Positions 1 through 4,949 of a DNA stretch of 5,206 nt are shown one piece after another. The position numbers and the translations under genes were made by a program. The notes under the pieces are model-generated. The model was not told the origin of the DNA. It did not search any database and saw only the letters and a program-made list of their open reading frames with translations. Within the stretch, counting starts at the first letter, position 1, and the number at the start of each line of letters is the position of its first letter. The DNA is from Chlamydiota bacterium (GTDB taxonomy: Bacteria > Auribacterota > UBA3054 > B51-G9): NCBI GenBank assembly GCA_030596365.1, contig JAUVKG010000229.1, positions 1 to 5,206 on the forward strand, read 5' to 3'.

Positions 1-51
1 GCATTTGTTCCTCTGTTCGCATTAGCTGTAAGAGAATCGGTAGAGGCATAA
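1..51 (+). CDS. pilM: PilM-like T4P assembly protein, C-terminal end only
   Basis: Only the last 16 codons are in the window, in frame 1, ending at TAA 49-51. They read AFVPLFALAVRESVEA. PilM proteins (actin-like ATPases of the T4P inner-membrane complex, cytoplasmic) commonly end in a small hydrophobic 'ALGLALR'-type helix, and 'FALAVRES' resembles it. The stronger evidence is position: the gene stops four bases before a PilN-like gene, and pilM is the usual first gene of pilMNOPQ. The family binds the N-terminal 'INL' tail of PilN. The call rests mostly on context, since the ATPase domain lies upstream of the window. A GspL-type or other upstream gene is possible but less likely. Confidence 0.6.
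   Translation, partial: AFVPLFALAVRESVEA
42..46 (+). promoter_or_regulatory. ribosome binding site of pilN
   Basis: AGAGG lies nine bases before the ATG at 56, inside the last codons of the upstream pilM-like frame. It is a good Shine-Dalgarno match and supports the start at 56 together with the conserved N-terminal INL motif of the product. Confidence 0.6.
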
Positions 52-55
52 TATA

Positions 56-646
56 ATGAGTTCTTCACTTATACAAATAAATCTGTCAAGCGTAAATAAA
101 GCAAAGCGGAATAAAAAATCGCAGCAGAGTAAAGCTTCTAACATGATTGGCATCATTGCATTAATAATAATTATTCTTGCTGCAGCCTTTTATCTTTATG
201 TAAATTCAAAAACTAAAAAAATTGAACGGTTGAAAAATGAATATAGCCGCATCGAAAATACATTTGTTGAAGCTAATAAATTCAGCGAATTGAATGATAT
301 ATTAAATGAAAAAGTTGACACCCTTAATAATTGTAAATTAAGAAGAATTGATCTGGCGGATAAATGGCTCGAATTGGCTAAATTAACACCTGAAAATATT
401 TACCTCACTGGTATTGAAATAATCCCAACTGATAAACACGCCGATTCACAAAAAATTGTAATCAATGCCCGGGCGGATAATGCAGTAGACGAATCCGCTA
501 TATTGCAATTTCTTGATATTCTTGAAAGAAGCGTAGTATTGTCAAATTCTTTTAAAGACATTACTCTCTCGGCTGTTTATTCGGATGGTGATGAAAAAGC
601 ATTTAGTATTGAACTTTTCGGAAATAATAAAAATAAGAAAAAATAA
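56..646 (+). CDS. pilN: PilN-like T4P inner-membrane alignment protein
   Basis: The product is 196 aa, a usual PilN length. PilN is a bitopic inner-membrane protein whose cytoplasmic tail binds PilM and whose periplasmic domain pairs with PilO. Visible features: a short N-terminal tail with SLIQINLSS (residues 4-12), matching the conserved INL(LP) PilM-binding motif; a basic stretch (15-26); one membrane segment (about 29-49, rich in I, L and A); a helical or coiled-coil stretch (about 52-95); and a mixed alpha/beta periplasmic domain (about 100-190) consistent with the ferredoxin-like fold. The C-terminus is Asn/Lys-rich (NNKNKKK). The ATG at 56 is chosen because it has a Shine-Dalgarno sequence and keeps the INL motif. 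The stop TAA overlaps the next ATG by one base. Assignment is by motif, topology and synteny; sequence conservation in this family is low. Confidence 0.85.
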   Translation: MSSSLIQINLSSVNKAKRNKKSQQSKASNMIGIIALIIIILAAAFYLYVNSKTKKIERLKNEYSRIENTFVEANKFSELNDILNEKVDTLNNCKLRRIDLADKWLELAKLTPENIYLTGIEIIPTDKHADSQKIVINARADNAVDESAILQFLDILERSVVLSNSFKDITLSAVYSDGDEKAFSIELFGNNKNKKK

Positions 647-1194
647 TGAAAAAAGAACAAATAGAATATACTGTTTTAATATCCATCGCCTGCATAGTCG
701 TGTTGTATGTATGTTTTATATTTTTATTAAAACCTCAGTGGGGAAAGTTTAAGAAAAATACCAAGCTGCAATCAGAACTTACGGTAAAGTTAGAAAATGC
801 CCAAAGGAAAATCCGGAGATTGCCGGCCTTAAAGAAAAATGTTGAAAAACTTCAAGCAGAATTGTTGACAGAGGAAAAAAAATTACTGGAGAATGAGTTT
901 GGAAAATTTGTGAAAATGATAAAAAATGCTACTGAAAAATCAGGCTTAAAACTTAATAAAATTTCTCCCGATATGAATGTCGCAATTCCAAGAAGTGAAT
1001 TCTATACGGAAAAATGGGTTGTAATTGAATCTAAAGCGCCATACCACGTTTTTGGTGAATGGTTGTATGAACTTGAAAAACAATCCTCATACGCTAGAAT
1101 TGTAAGCCTTTCAGTTAAATCCCAGAAAAAAAATATGGGAATTCACGATACAAAAGTTACAATCGGTTTTCTAACAAAATCTGATACTAAATAA
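646..1194 (+). CDS. pilO: PilO-like T4P inner-membrane alignment protein
   Basis: The product is 182 aa, slightly short for PilO (usually around 200). PilO is the paralogous partner of PilN: one membrane helix, a periplasmic coiled coil and a ferredoxin-like domain that binds PilN and PilP. Visible features: a short cytoplasmic N-terminus; a membrane segment at about 9-28; a charged heptad-like coiled coil at about 38-83 (repeated K/E with L spacing); and a C-terminal alpha/beta domain at about 85-178. That domain contains YHVFGEWLYELEKQ (133-146) followed by RIVSLSV, matching the 'Y..F..FL..L......RIV.L' pattern of PilO domains. ATG 646 shares its A with the upstream TAA (TAATG), suggesting translational coupling; no strong Shine-Dalgarno sequence is visible. 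The stop is four bases before the next start. Confidence 0.85.
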   Translation: MKKEQIEYTVLISIACIVVLYVCFIFLLKPQWGKFKKNTKLQSELTVKLENAQRKIRRLPALKKNVEKLQAELLTEEKKLLENEFGKFVKMIKNATEKSGLKLNKISPDMNVAIPRSEFYTEKWVVIESKAPYHVFGEWLYELEKQSSYARIVSLSVKSQKKNMGIHDTKVTIGFLTKSDTK

Positions 1195-1198
1195 TCAG

Positions 1199-1600
1199 AT
1201 GAAACTTATTAAATTTATGAAACCTTTTCTGAATATATTGCTTTTAACCTTTTTCGCTGTTGCGCCTCTGGTAGCTTACTCTGATTATGATTCGGCCGGC
1301 GTTAGAGATCCTATGGTAAGAACAGTTTGGAAAAAAACTAAAAAGACAACAAAAAATAAAGAGAATACCCAAATCCAAATTAGCCAACAGGATATTTATA
1401 ATATTCTTAAAAAATGTAAAATTGAAGGCGTAGTCATTTCAAATAATAAACGACTTGTATTGATTAATGACAGATTGCTTGCCGAAGGCGATAAGATATT
1501 GCCCGATTATGACGTGTATATTTATAAAATTGATTATAAATTAATAAAATTTTCTTTAGACGGGCAAATAGCATCGTATTCCTTAAGTATATCAAAATAA
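1199..1600 (+). CDS. pilP: PilP-like periplasmic linker with HR-type domain
   Basis: The product is 133 aa, short for PilP (often 170-180). PilP connects the PilN/PilO complex to the N-domains of the secretin. Visible features: a signal-peptide-like N-terminus with basic residues, a hydrophobic core (about 9-26) and a plausible cleavage after APLVA or VAYS; an RDPM motif (36-39) like the RDPF motif of PilP/GspC proteins; a Lys/Thr-rich linker (45-58); and a C-terminal domain (about 72-130). That domain has the pattern 'IEGVVISNNKRLVLINDRLLAEGDKI', characteristic of the beta-rich HR domain of PilP/GspC. Unlike proteobacterial PilP there is no cysteine after the signal segment, so it is probably not a lipoprotein. 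Start choice: ATG 1199 sits four bases after the upstream stop; ATG 1217 (residue 7) is an alternative that keeps the hydrophobic core. Neither has a clear Shine-Dalgarno sequence. Confidence 0.78.
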   Translation: MKLIKFMKPFLNILLLTFFAVAPLVAYSDYDSAGVRDPMVRTVWKKTKKTTKNKENTQIQISQQDIYNILKKCKIEGVVISNNKRLVLINDRLLAEGDKILPDYDVYIYKIDYKLIKFSLDGQIASYSLSISK

Positions 1601-1601
1601 T

Positions 1602-1615
1602 GGAGAAATACCTTG
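1602..1615 (+). promoter_or_regulatory. ribosome binding site and TTG start of the secretin gene
   Basis: GGAG at 1602-1605 is followed after seven bases by TTG at 1613-1615. No ATG or GTG lies in frame near the signal peptide; the first in-frame ATG encodes Met113, inside the STN domain. The ATG at 1600 is in another frame and meets a stop after nine codons. The TTG is therefore the best start and keeps the whole signal peptide. Confidence 0.7.
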
Positions 1616-3322
1616 AAAACTATAAATAAAATATCCGTATTCTGTTTTGGCATATTAGTTAAAAACGCTTTCTTATGCTGCTTTATACTAATTGCTGCAG
1701 TGCTTTCATCGGCTGATAAAACTAGCACTGTTCAAACAAGAACCTCGCGAATTAATACTGTTATAAATGACTCTGAAAAAAATGGCCCGGGTGGCGATAC
1801 TGACAGTGAAATCGATAAAGATAAAACGAAAAGTGTGGATCCTACTTCCATAACTATTGCTCAGAGAATATCAAGTAATAAATTGACAAATGAAGCCGAC
1901 CTTATTACTTTGAATTTCAAAGATGCCGACCTTAGAAATATATTGCGCATGATTGCGCGAAGCGCGCAAGTAAATATTATTGCCGGACCTGAAGTTAGAG
2001 GTTCTGTTACTATGGAATTAAATAAAGTCGGCTGGGAACAAGCTTTGGGACTGGTTCTTAATGTTAACGGATACACTTATTTGAAAGAAGGAAATATTAT
2101 TCGTGTTATCAGTGCGGGAAATGCTGATAAAGAACCTCTTACTGTCGTTGTTATTCCTCTGAGTTATGCAAAATCAGATGAAATTGCAAAGATTATTAAA
2201 CCGTTGCTTACTCCTGAAAGAGGTGAAATCCAAAGCGATTCAAGGGCAAATGTTATTATTATTAACGATATTCCTACAAAAATCAGTCAACTCAGTAAAG
2301 TGATAAAAAATCTCGATCAGCCAACACCACAAGTGCTTATTGAAGTGAAATTCGTAGAAATACAAGTTGGAAACGTGGACACTATCGGGATCGATTGGAG
2401 CGATTTTAGCGATTATGGTGTCGTAATGCACGATGTTATGTACACATTCGATAAAGAAATCAGTCGTGACAAATCACGCGAAAGGGCAAGCGGAACCAGT
2501 CTGGCTAAAGCCGATGCCACAAGAGACTATAGTCAGATTAAGGATAGAACTTCCGCGTATCAGTTTTCTCCGGATGATTTCAGACTCGCATTTAGTTTGC
2601 TTGCTAACGACCAGAGAGCAAAAGTTATAAGTAATCCTAAAATTCAGACTCTTGATAACAGAAAAGCGATTATCAGGGTGGCAGAAACACACTATAAACC
2701 TACTTTTACATATAATAAGGAAACAGGTGCATACGAAATTAATAACCTTGAAGATATTTATGTCGGTATTACATTAGAGGTAACTCCACATATTAATTTG
2801 AATGGATATATTACACTTGATATTCTTCCTACTGTCAGCGCACTCGCAGGAAATCAGATTATTCAGGGAGTCGAGGTTCCAATCGTTAACGAACGTATGA
2901 TCGATGCTCGTGTAGCTCTCAAAGATACATATACTGTCGCGATAGGCGGTATGTTAAAAGATGATTGGGTAACGTCAAGAAATTCAATTCCATATCTCGG
3001 TGATATGCCGTATTTTGGTGAATCTGTTTTTGGTTGGGATAGAAAAGAAAAAATAAAAAATAATCTTGTTATTTTTATAACCGCTACTATTGTAAAACCG
3101 GACGAGAGCAACGAAAGATGGAACAGACAATTAAGAGAAATGCACATGAAACCGGACGGTAGATTTGAGGACATTATTACAAATTATCCTTCCTGGCACA
3201 GACTTGCTTTATCTGATGTTGAAATTCAAGAAATGGAACAAGCTTTAATTATGGATGCTTCAACAAATCGCTACGTAAATGTTAATACAGAACTGTTTCA
3301 TTCAACAATTGCAAGCGATTGA
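1613..3322 (+). CDS. pilQ: PilQ-like T4P outer-membrane secretin
   Basis: The product is 569 aa, shorter than typical PilQ (about 700 or more). Secretins form the gated outer-membrane ring through which the pilus passes. Domains in order: a signal peptide with hydrophobic core NAFLCCFILIAAVLSSA (18-34); a low-complexity, charged linker (about 36-95); an STN/secretin N0-like domain (about 98-167, with LNFKDADLRNILRMIAR); one secretin_N repeat (about 177-238, with DSRANVIIINDIP); then the beta-barrel secretin domain (about 240-495). Hallmarks of the barrel are VLIEVKFVEIQ (241-251), VISNPKIQTLDN (338-349), VGITLEVTPHIN (384-395), TYTVAIGGMLKDD (439-451) and IPYLGDMPYFG followed by LVIFITATIV (459-494). 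No AMIN peptidoglycan-binding domain precedes STN. A tail of about 75 aa (495-569) follows the barrel; I do not recognise it. TTG start is supported by GGAG seven bases upstream. PilP/PilT neighbours make PilQ more likely than GspD. Confidence 0.93.
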   Translation: MKTINKISVFCFGILVKNAFLCCFILIAAVLSSADKTSTVQTRTSRINTVINDSEKNGPGGDTDSEIDKDKTKSVDPTSITIAQRISSNKLTNEADLITLNFKDADLRNILRMIARSAQVNIIAGPEVRGSVTMELNKVGWEQALGLVLNVNGYTYLKEGNIIRVISAGNADKEPLTVVVIPLSYAKSDEIAKIIKPLLTPERGEIQSDSRANVIIINDIPTKISQLSKVIKNLDQPTPQVLIEVKFVEIQVGNVDTIGIDWSDFSDYGVVMHDVMYTFDKEISRDKSRERASGTSLAKADATRDYSQIKDRTSAYQFSPDDFRLAFSLLANDQRAKVISNPKIQTLDNRKAIIRVAETHYKPTFTYNKETGAYEINNLEDIYVGITLEVTPHINLNGYITLDILPTVSALAGNQIIQGVEVPIVNERMIDARVALKDTYTVAIGGMLKDDWVTSRNSIPYLGDMPYFGESVFGWDRKEKIKNNLVIFITATIVKPDESNERWNRQLREMHMKPDGRFEDIITNYPSWHRLALSDVEIQEMEQALIMDASTNRYVNVNTELFHSTIASD

Positions 3323-3345
3323 AACAATTGAAACAATTGAAACAA
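3319..3345 (+). repeat. three perfect 9-bp tandem repeats over the pilQ stop codon
   Basis: The unit TTGAAACAA occurs three times in a row (3319-3327, 3328-3336, 3337-3345). The pilQ stop TGA (3320-3322) lies inside the first unit, so changes in copy number would not alter the protein. Less regular copies seem to run upstream into the last codons (TTCAACAA at 3301-3308, then TTGCAAGCGA at 3309-3318). Confidence 0.85.
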
Positions 3346-3348
3346 TGA

Positions 3349-3384
3349 CCTTTGAACCTTAAACCTTAAACTTTAAACCTTAAA
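3349..3384 (+). repeat. heptad tandem array, unit CCTTAAA (left array)
   Basis: An 8-base lead CCTTTGAA (3349-3356) is followed by four 7-bp units: CCTTAAA (3357-3363), CCTTAAA (3364-3370), CTTTAAA (3371-3377) and CCTTAAA (3378-3384). It is the same kind of degenerate C/T-then-A heptad seen on the far side of the GC-rich hairpin element, in the same orientation. Confidence 0.8.
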
Positions 3385-3456
3385 TTCCCCTCCTTACAAA
3401 TGTGGTACATCCCGAGTATTCACCTCGGGAAGGGGTGCCCAAAGGGCGGGGTGGTT
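3385..3456. repeat. GC-rich hairpin element between pilQ and pilT (REP-like)
   Basis: This GC-rich block stands out from AT-rich surroundings. It contains a perfect 7-bp stem TCCCGAG/CTCGGGA (3410-3416 with 3424-3430, 7-base loop). The stem is immediately enclosed on its right by AGGGG (3431-3435), which can pair with CCCCT (3387-3391). A second hairpin GCCC-AAA-GGGC lies at 3437-3447. GGGGTG is repeated on both sides of that hairpin (3432-3437 and 3448-3453). There is no run of T directly after a stem, so it is not a clear intrinsic terminator, though it may weaken read-through from pilQ to pilT. The form suggests a dispersed REP-like palindromic element; repetition elsewhere in the genome cannot be seen from here. 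Confidence 0.6.
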
Positions 3457-3493
3457 CTTTAACCTTTGACTTTAACCTTTAGACCTTTATCCT
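3457..3493 (+). repeat. degenerate heptad array (right array)
   Basis: Units of 6-7 bases run CTTTAAC (3457-3463), CTTTGA (3464-3469), CTTTAAC (3470-3476), CTTTAGA (3477-3483), CCTTTAT (3484-3490), then CCT. The same CTTTAA theme as the left array continues on the other side of the hairpin element, up to eight bases before pilT. The array is less regular than the left one. Confidence 0.65.
3466..3493 (+). promoter_or_regulatory. possible sigma70-type promoter for pilT
   Basis: TTGACT (3466-3471) could be a -35 and TATCCT (3488-3493) a -10, separated by 16 bases. Transcription would start near 3500, almost at the ATG of pilT (3502). The candidate sits inside the heptad array, so the -35 match may be chance. 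The -10 is a poor match to TATAAT. Confidence 0.3.
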
Positions 3494-3501
3494 AAAAAAT
3501 C

Positions 3502-4581
3502 ATGATCCCTAAAGAAATATTAAGAACTGCAGTTGAACGCGGAGCTTCTGATGTTCATATTGCCGTTGGAAGACCTCCGACTCTCCGTATTCACGGTTTA
3601 CTTTATCCGGTAAATGATATATCATTGATTCCGGATGATACAAATTCATTTGTCAGGGAAATATCACCGGAAAAACATCTTAAAGCTTTAGACAAAGAAG
3701 GCGGATCTGACTTTTCTTATTTGCTGGACGATAAATACGTCTTTCGTGTCAGTATTTTTAAACAGAAAACGTTTGTCGGTTGCGTAATGAGACTTATTCC
3801 TAATGAAAAACTTTCACTTGATGATATCGGTATTAATCAGCAAATTTCACAACTGCTTTCTAAACCAAGAGGGTTAATCTTGATAACAGGTCCTACAGGT
3901 TCGGGTAAATCTACCACCCTTGCCGCTATGATCGATTTAATTAATAAAACACAGCAGTGTAATATTATCACTGTTGAAGACCCTATTGAATATAGACATG
4001 ATCACGCTAAATCTATCATTATTCAACGAGAAGTGGGTGATGATGTTCCTTCTTTTGAAGAGGCAATCGTTAAAGCTCTCAGACAGGATCCTGATGTGAT
4101 CCTCGTCGGCGAAATGCGTAACCTGGAAACTATTTCCGCCGCTATTCGTGCCGCCGAAACAGGTCACTTGGTTATGAGTACGCTTCATACTACCGGCGCG
4201 GCAAGAACTGTTGATAGAATTGTAGATGTTTTTCCTTCAAATAATCGTGATGAAATAAGAACTCAATTGGCCGGAAATTTATTGTGTGTTATTTCTCAGC
4301 AGTTAATTCCAAGAAAAGACGGCAACGGAAGGGTGGCTGCTTTTGAAGTTATGCTTAATACTCCGGCGATTGCTACACACATTCGTGAAAATAAAACTTA
4401 CAGAATCACTTCTGATCTGCAGACAGGTGCAAAACACGGTATGTTTACAATGGATTCATATCTTGTAAAATTATATGTTGATGGTATAATAACTTATCAG
4501 GATATGATAGATAAATGTTACGATAAAGAATCTTTGGAAAAAATTCTGAACAATTACGCCCTTAAAAGCAAAAAGAAATAG
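3502..4581 (+). CDS. pilT: PilT-like T4P retraction ATPase
   Basis: The product is 359 aa, close to the usual PilT length of about 345-380. PilT is a cytoplasmic hexameric ATPase that drives pilus depolymerisation and twitching. Visible features: an N-terminal PAS-like domain beginning ERGASDVHIAVGRPPTLRIHG (about 12-32, the typical PilT/PilU opening); Walker A GPTGSGKST (130-138); Asp box ITVEDPIEY (156-164); Walker B DPDVILVGEMR (196-206) with catalytic Glu204; and His box AETGHLVMSTLHTT (218-230). The C-terminal motif ATHIRENK (291-298) corresponds to the AGLIRE motif that marks PilT, and KHGMFTMDSYLVKL (311-324) matches the family's 'GM.TMD' segment. No CxxC zinc motifs and no long N-terminal domain are present, which argues against PilB/GspE. 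All catalytic residues look intact. The start fits the family N-terminus exactly, but no Shine-Dalgarno sequence precedes it. It lies 179 bases after pilQ, so it may be transcribed separately. Confidence 0.94.
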   Translation: MIPKEILRTAVERGASDVHIAVGRPPTLRIHGLLYPVNDISLIPDDTNSFVREISPEKHLKALDKEGGSDFSYLLDDKYVFRVSIFKQKTFVGCVMRLIPNEKLSLDDIGINQQISQLLSKPRGLILITGPTGSGKSTTLAAMIDLINKTQQCNIITVEDPIEYRHDHAKSIIIQREVGDDVPSFEEAIVKALRQDPDVILVGEMRNLETISAAIRAAETGHLVMSTLHTTGAARTVDRIVDVFPSNNRDEIRTQLAGNLLCVISQQLIPRKDGNGRVAAFEVMLNTPAIATHIRENKTYRITSDLQTGAKHGMFTMDSYLVKLYVDGIITYQDMIDKCYDKESLEKILNNYALKSKKK

Positions 4582-4612
4582 ATTTTTTAAATTTGTTAAT
4601 ATAATATCTATA

Positions 4613-4642
4613 TAGACAGAATCATTTAGTGACAGAATCATT
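4613..4642 (+). repeat. left 30-bp terminal inverted repeat
   Basis: It begins TAGACAG and contains GACAGAATCATT at 4615-4626 and again at 4631-4642 with TAGT between. It pairs without mismatch with 4779-4808; the match stops sharply at both ends (4612 and 4643 do not pair). Confidence 0.93.
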
Positions 4643-4669
4643 TTGCTATTCATTATTTTGCAGCAACGA

Positions 4670-4748
4670 AGTAACGCTGTACTCACGTTCAAAATTTACA
4701 TCAGAATAATTTATATCTACAAAGTAGTAACGTGTTTTTCCACGTTCA
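4670..4748 (+). repeat. diverged internal duplication in the MITE-like element
   Basis: AGTAACG, a spacer of 7 bases and CACGTTCA (4670-4691) recur as AGTAACG, a spacer of 8 bases and CACGTTCA (4726-4748), a period of about 56-57 bases. The second copy can fold into a hairpin AACGTG-TTTTTC-CACGTT (4729-4746) because its spacer supplies the TG that completes the stem; the first copy cannot. Confidence 0.6.
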
Positions 4749-4778
4749 TGATAATTCAATATTTTTATTTTTTTTCTT

Positions 4779-4808
4779 AATGATTCTGTCACTAAATGAT
4801 TCTGTCTA
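4779..4808 (-). repeat. right 30-bp terminal inverted repeat
   Basis: This is the exact reverse complement of 4613-4642, ending CTGTCTA at 4808. It carries the two 12-bp units in mirrored order (4779-4790 and 4795-4806). Confidence 0.93.
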
Positions 4809-4858
4809 ATTTCTTTAATTATTAATGACACGAGAAAATTCGCCTTTTCAATTTAAAC

Positions 4859-4922
4859 TGTAGCCGTTCTCGCGTGCACGGAGAGTTTCGGGTATCTGCC
4901 GACCTCAGCGAGGTCAGCTACA
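4859..4922. repeat. 64-bp GC-rich multi-hairpin element
   Basis: The outer arms TGTAGC (4859-4864) and GCTACA (4917-4922) are perfect inverted repeats. They enclose two hairpins: CTC-CGTG/CACG-GAG (4869-4883, one bulged G at 4872) and GACCTC-AGC-GAGGTC (4901-4915). An alternative TCGG/CCGA stem (4888-4891 with 4899-4902) competes with the second. The block is GC-rich in AT-rich DNA and starts 28 bases beyond the rhaM stop. It could be a dispersed palindromic repeat or a structured transcript end for rhaM. No T-run follows the stems on the - strand, so it is not a standard intrinsic terminator. Confidence 0.5.
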
Positions 4923-4949
4923 ACATAAGATTCTTGAAATTCCTTTGAA

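Larger units (their letters stand above)
4613..4808. mobile_element. MITE-like element with perfect 30-bp inverted ends and TA flanks
   Basis: Bases 4613-4642 and 4779-4808 are perfect reverse complements over 30 bp. The outermost dinucleotide on each side is TA, which is itself palindromic. The simplest reading is a 192-bp element (4615-4806) with 28-bp terminal inverted repeats inserted at a TA that was duplicated. TA duplication is the hallmark of IS630/Tc1-mariner transposition. Each terminus is composite: GACAGAATCATT twice, separated by TAGT (4615-4626 and 4631-4642, mirrored at the right end). The AT-rich interior encodes no transposase, so it would need an enzyme supplied in trans. 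Identical arms imply recent insertion or selection for pairing. As an alternative, this could be a RAYT/REP-associated or other dispersed palindromic repeat, or a large hairpin formed by two inverted short repeats. Confidence 0.6.
4582..4949. other. convergent intergenic region, 368 bp, no convincing gene
   Basis: This stretch lies between the ends of pilT (+) and rhaM (-). It holds two distinct structured elements described separately (4613-4808 and 4859-4922). An AT-rich linker (4809-4858) contains only a weak 5-bp hairpin GAAAA/TTTTC (4834-4838 with 4845-4849). I see no clear intrinsic terminator for pilT. A 61-codon reading frame on the - strand (4831 to 4646) is not supported as a gene. 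Confidence 0.7.

Noticed and set aside
1534..1728. - strand frame across the pilP-pilQ junction
   Set aside because: It covers the end of pilP and the signal peptide of pilQ in antisense, with no coding features of its own.
2863..3174. 103-codon frame on the - strand inside pilQ
   Set aside because: It is antisense to the most conserved secretin motifs and has no family resemblance. The other antisense or alternate-frame openings within pilQ, pilT and pilP were dismissed on the same grounds.
56..3322. Type II secretion (Gsp) operon
   Set aside because: Order and sizes match PilMNOPQ, and a PilT-type ATPase follows; T2SS has no retraction ATPase. GspC/GspD resemblance is expected from shared ancestry.
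3319..3384. CRISPR array
   Set aside because: Repeats are 7-9 bp in direct tandem without spacers, so this is simple-sequence repetition.
3502..4581. PilB/GspE extension or secretion ATPase
   Set aside because: The protein lacks the long N-terminal domain and CxxC zinc motifs, and carries the short PilT-type N-terminus and an IRE motif at the C-terminal position.
4768..4775. Intrinsic terminator of pilT using the T8 run
   Set aside because: The nearest hairpin (4729-4746) has an AT-containing 6-bp stem and ends more than 20 bases before the T-run, too far to act as a standard terminator.
4646..4831. 61-codon reading frame on the - strand
   Set aside because: It runs through the right inverted repeat and nearly the whole MITE-like element, has no recognisable domain, and its start lies just outside the element. 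It is probably non-coding, though a relic of a duplicated coding segment cannot be excluded.
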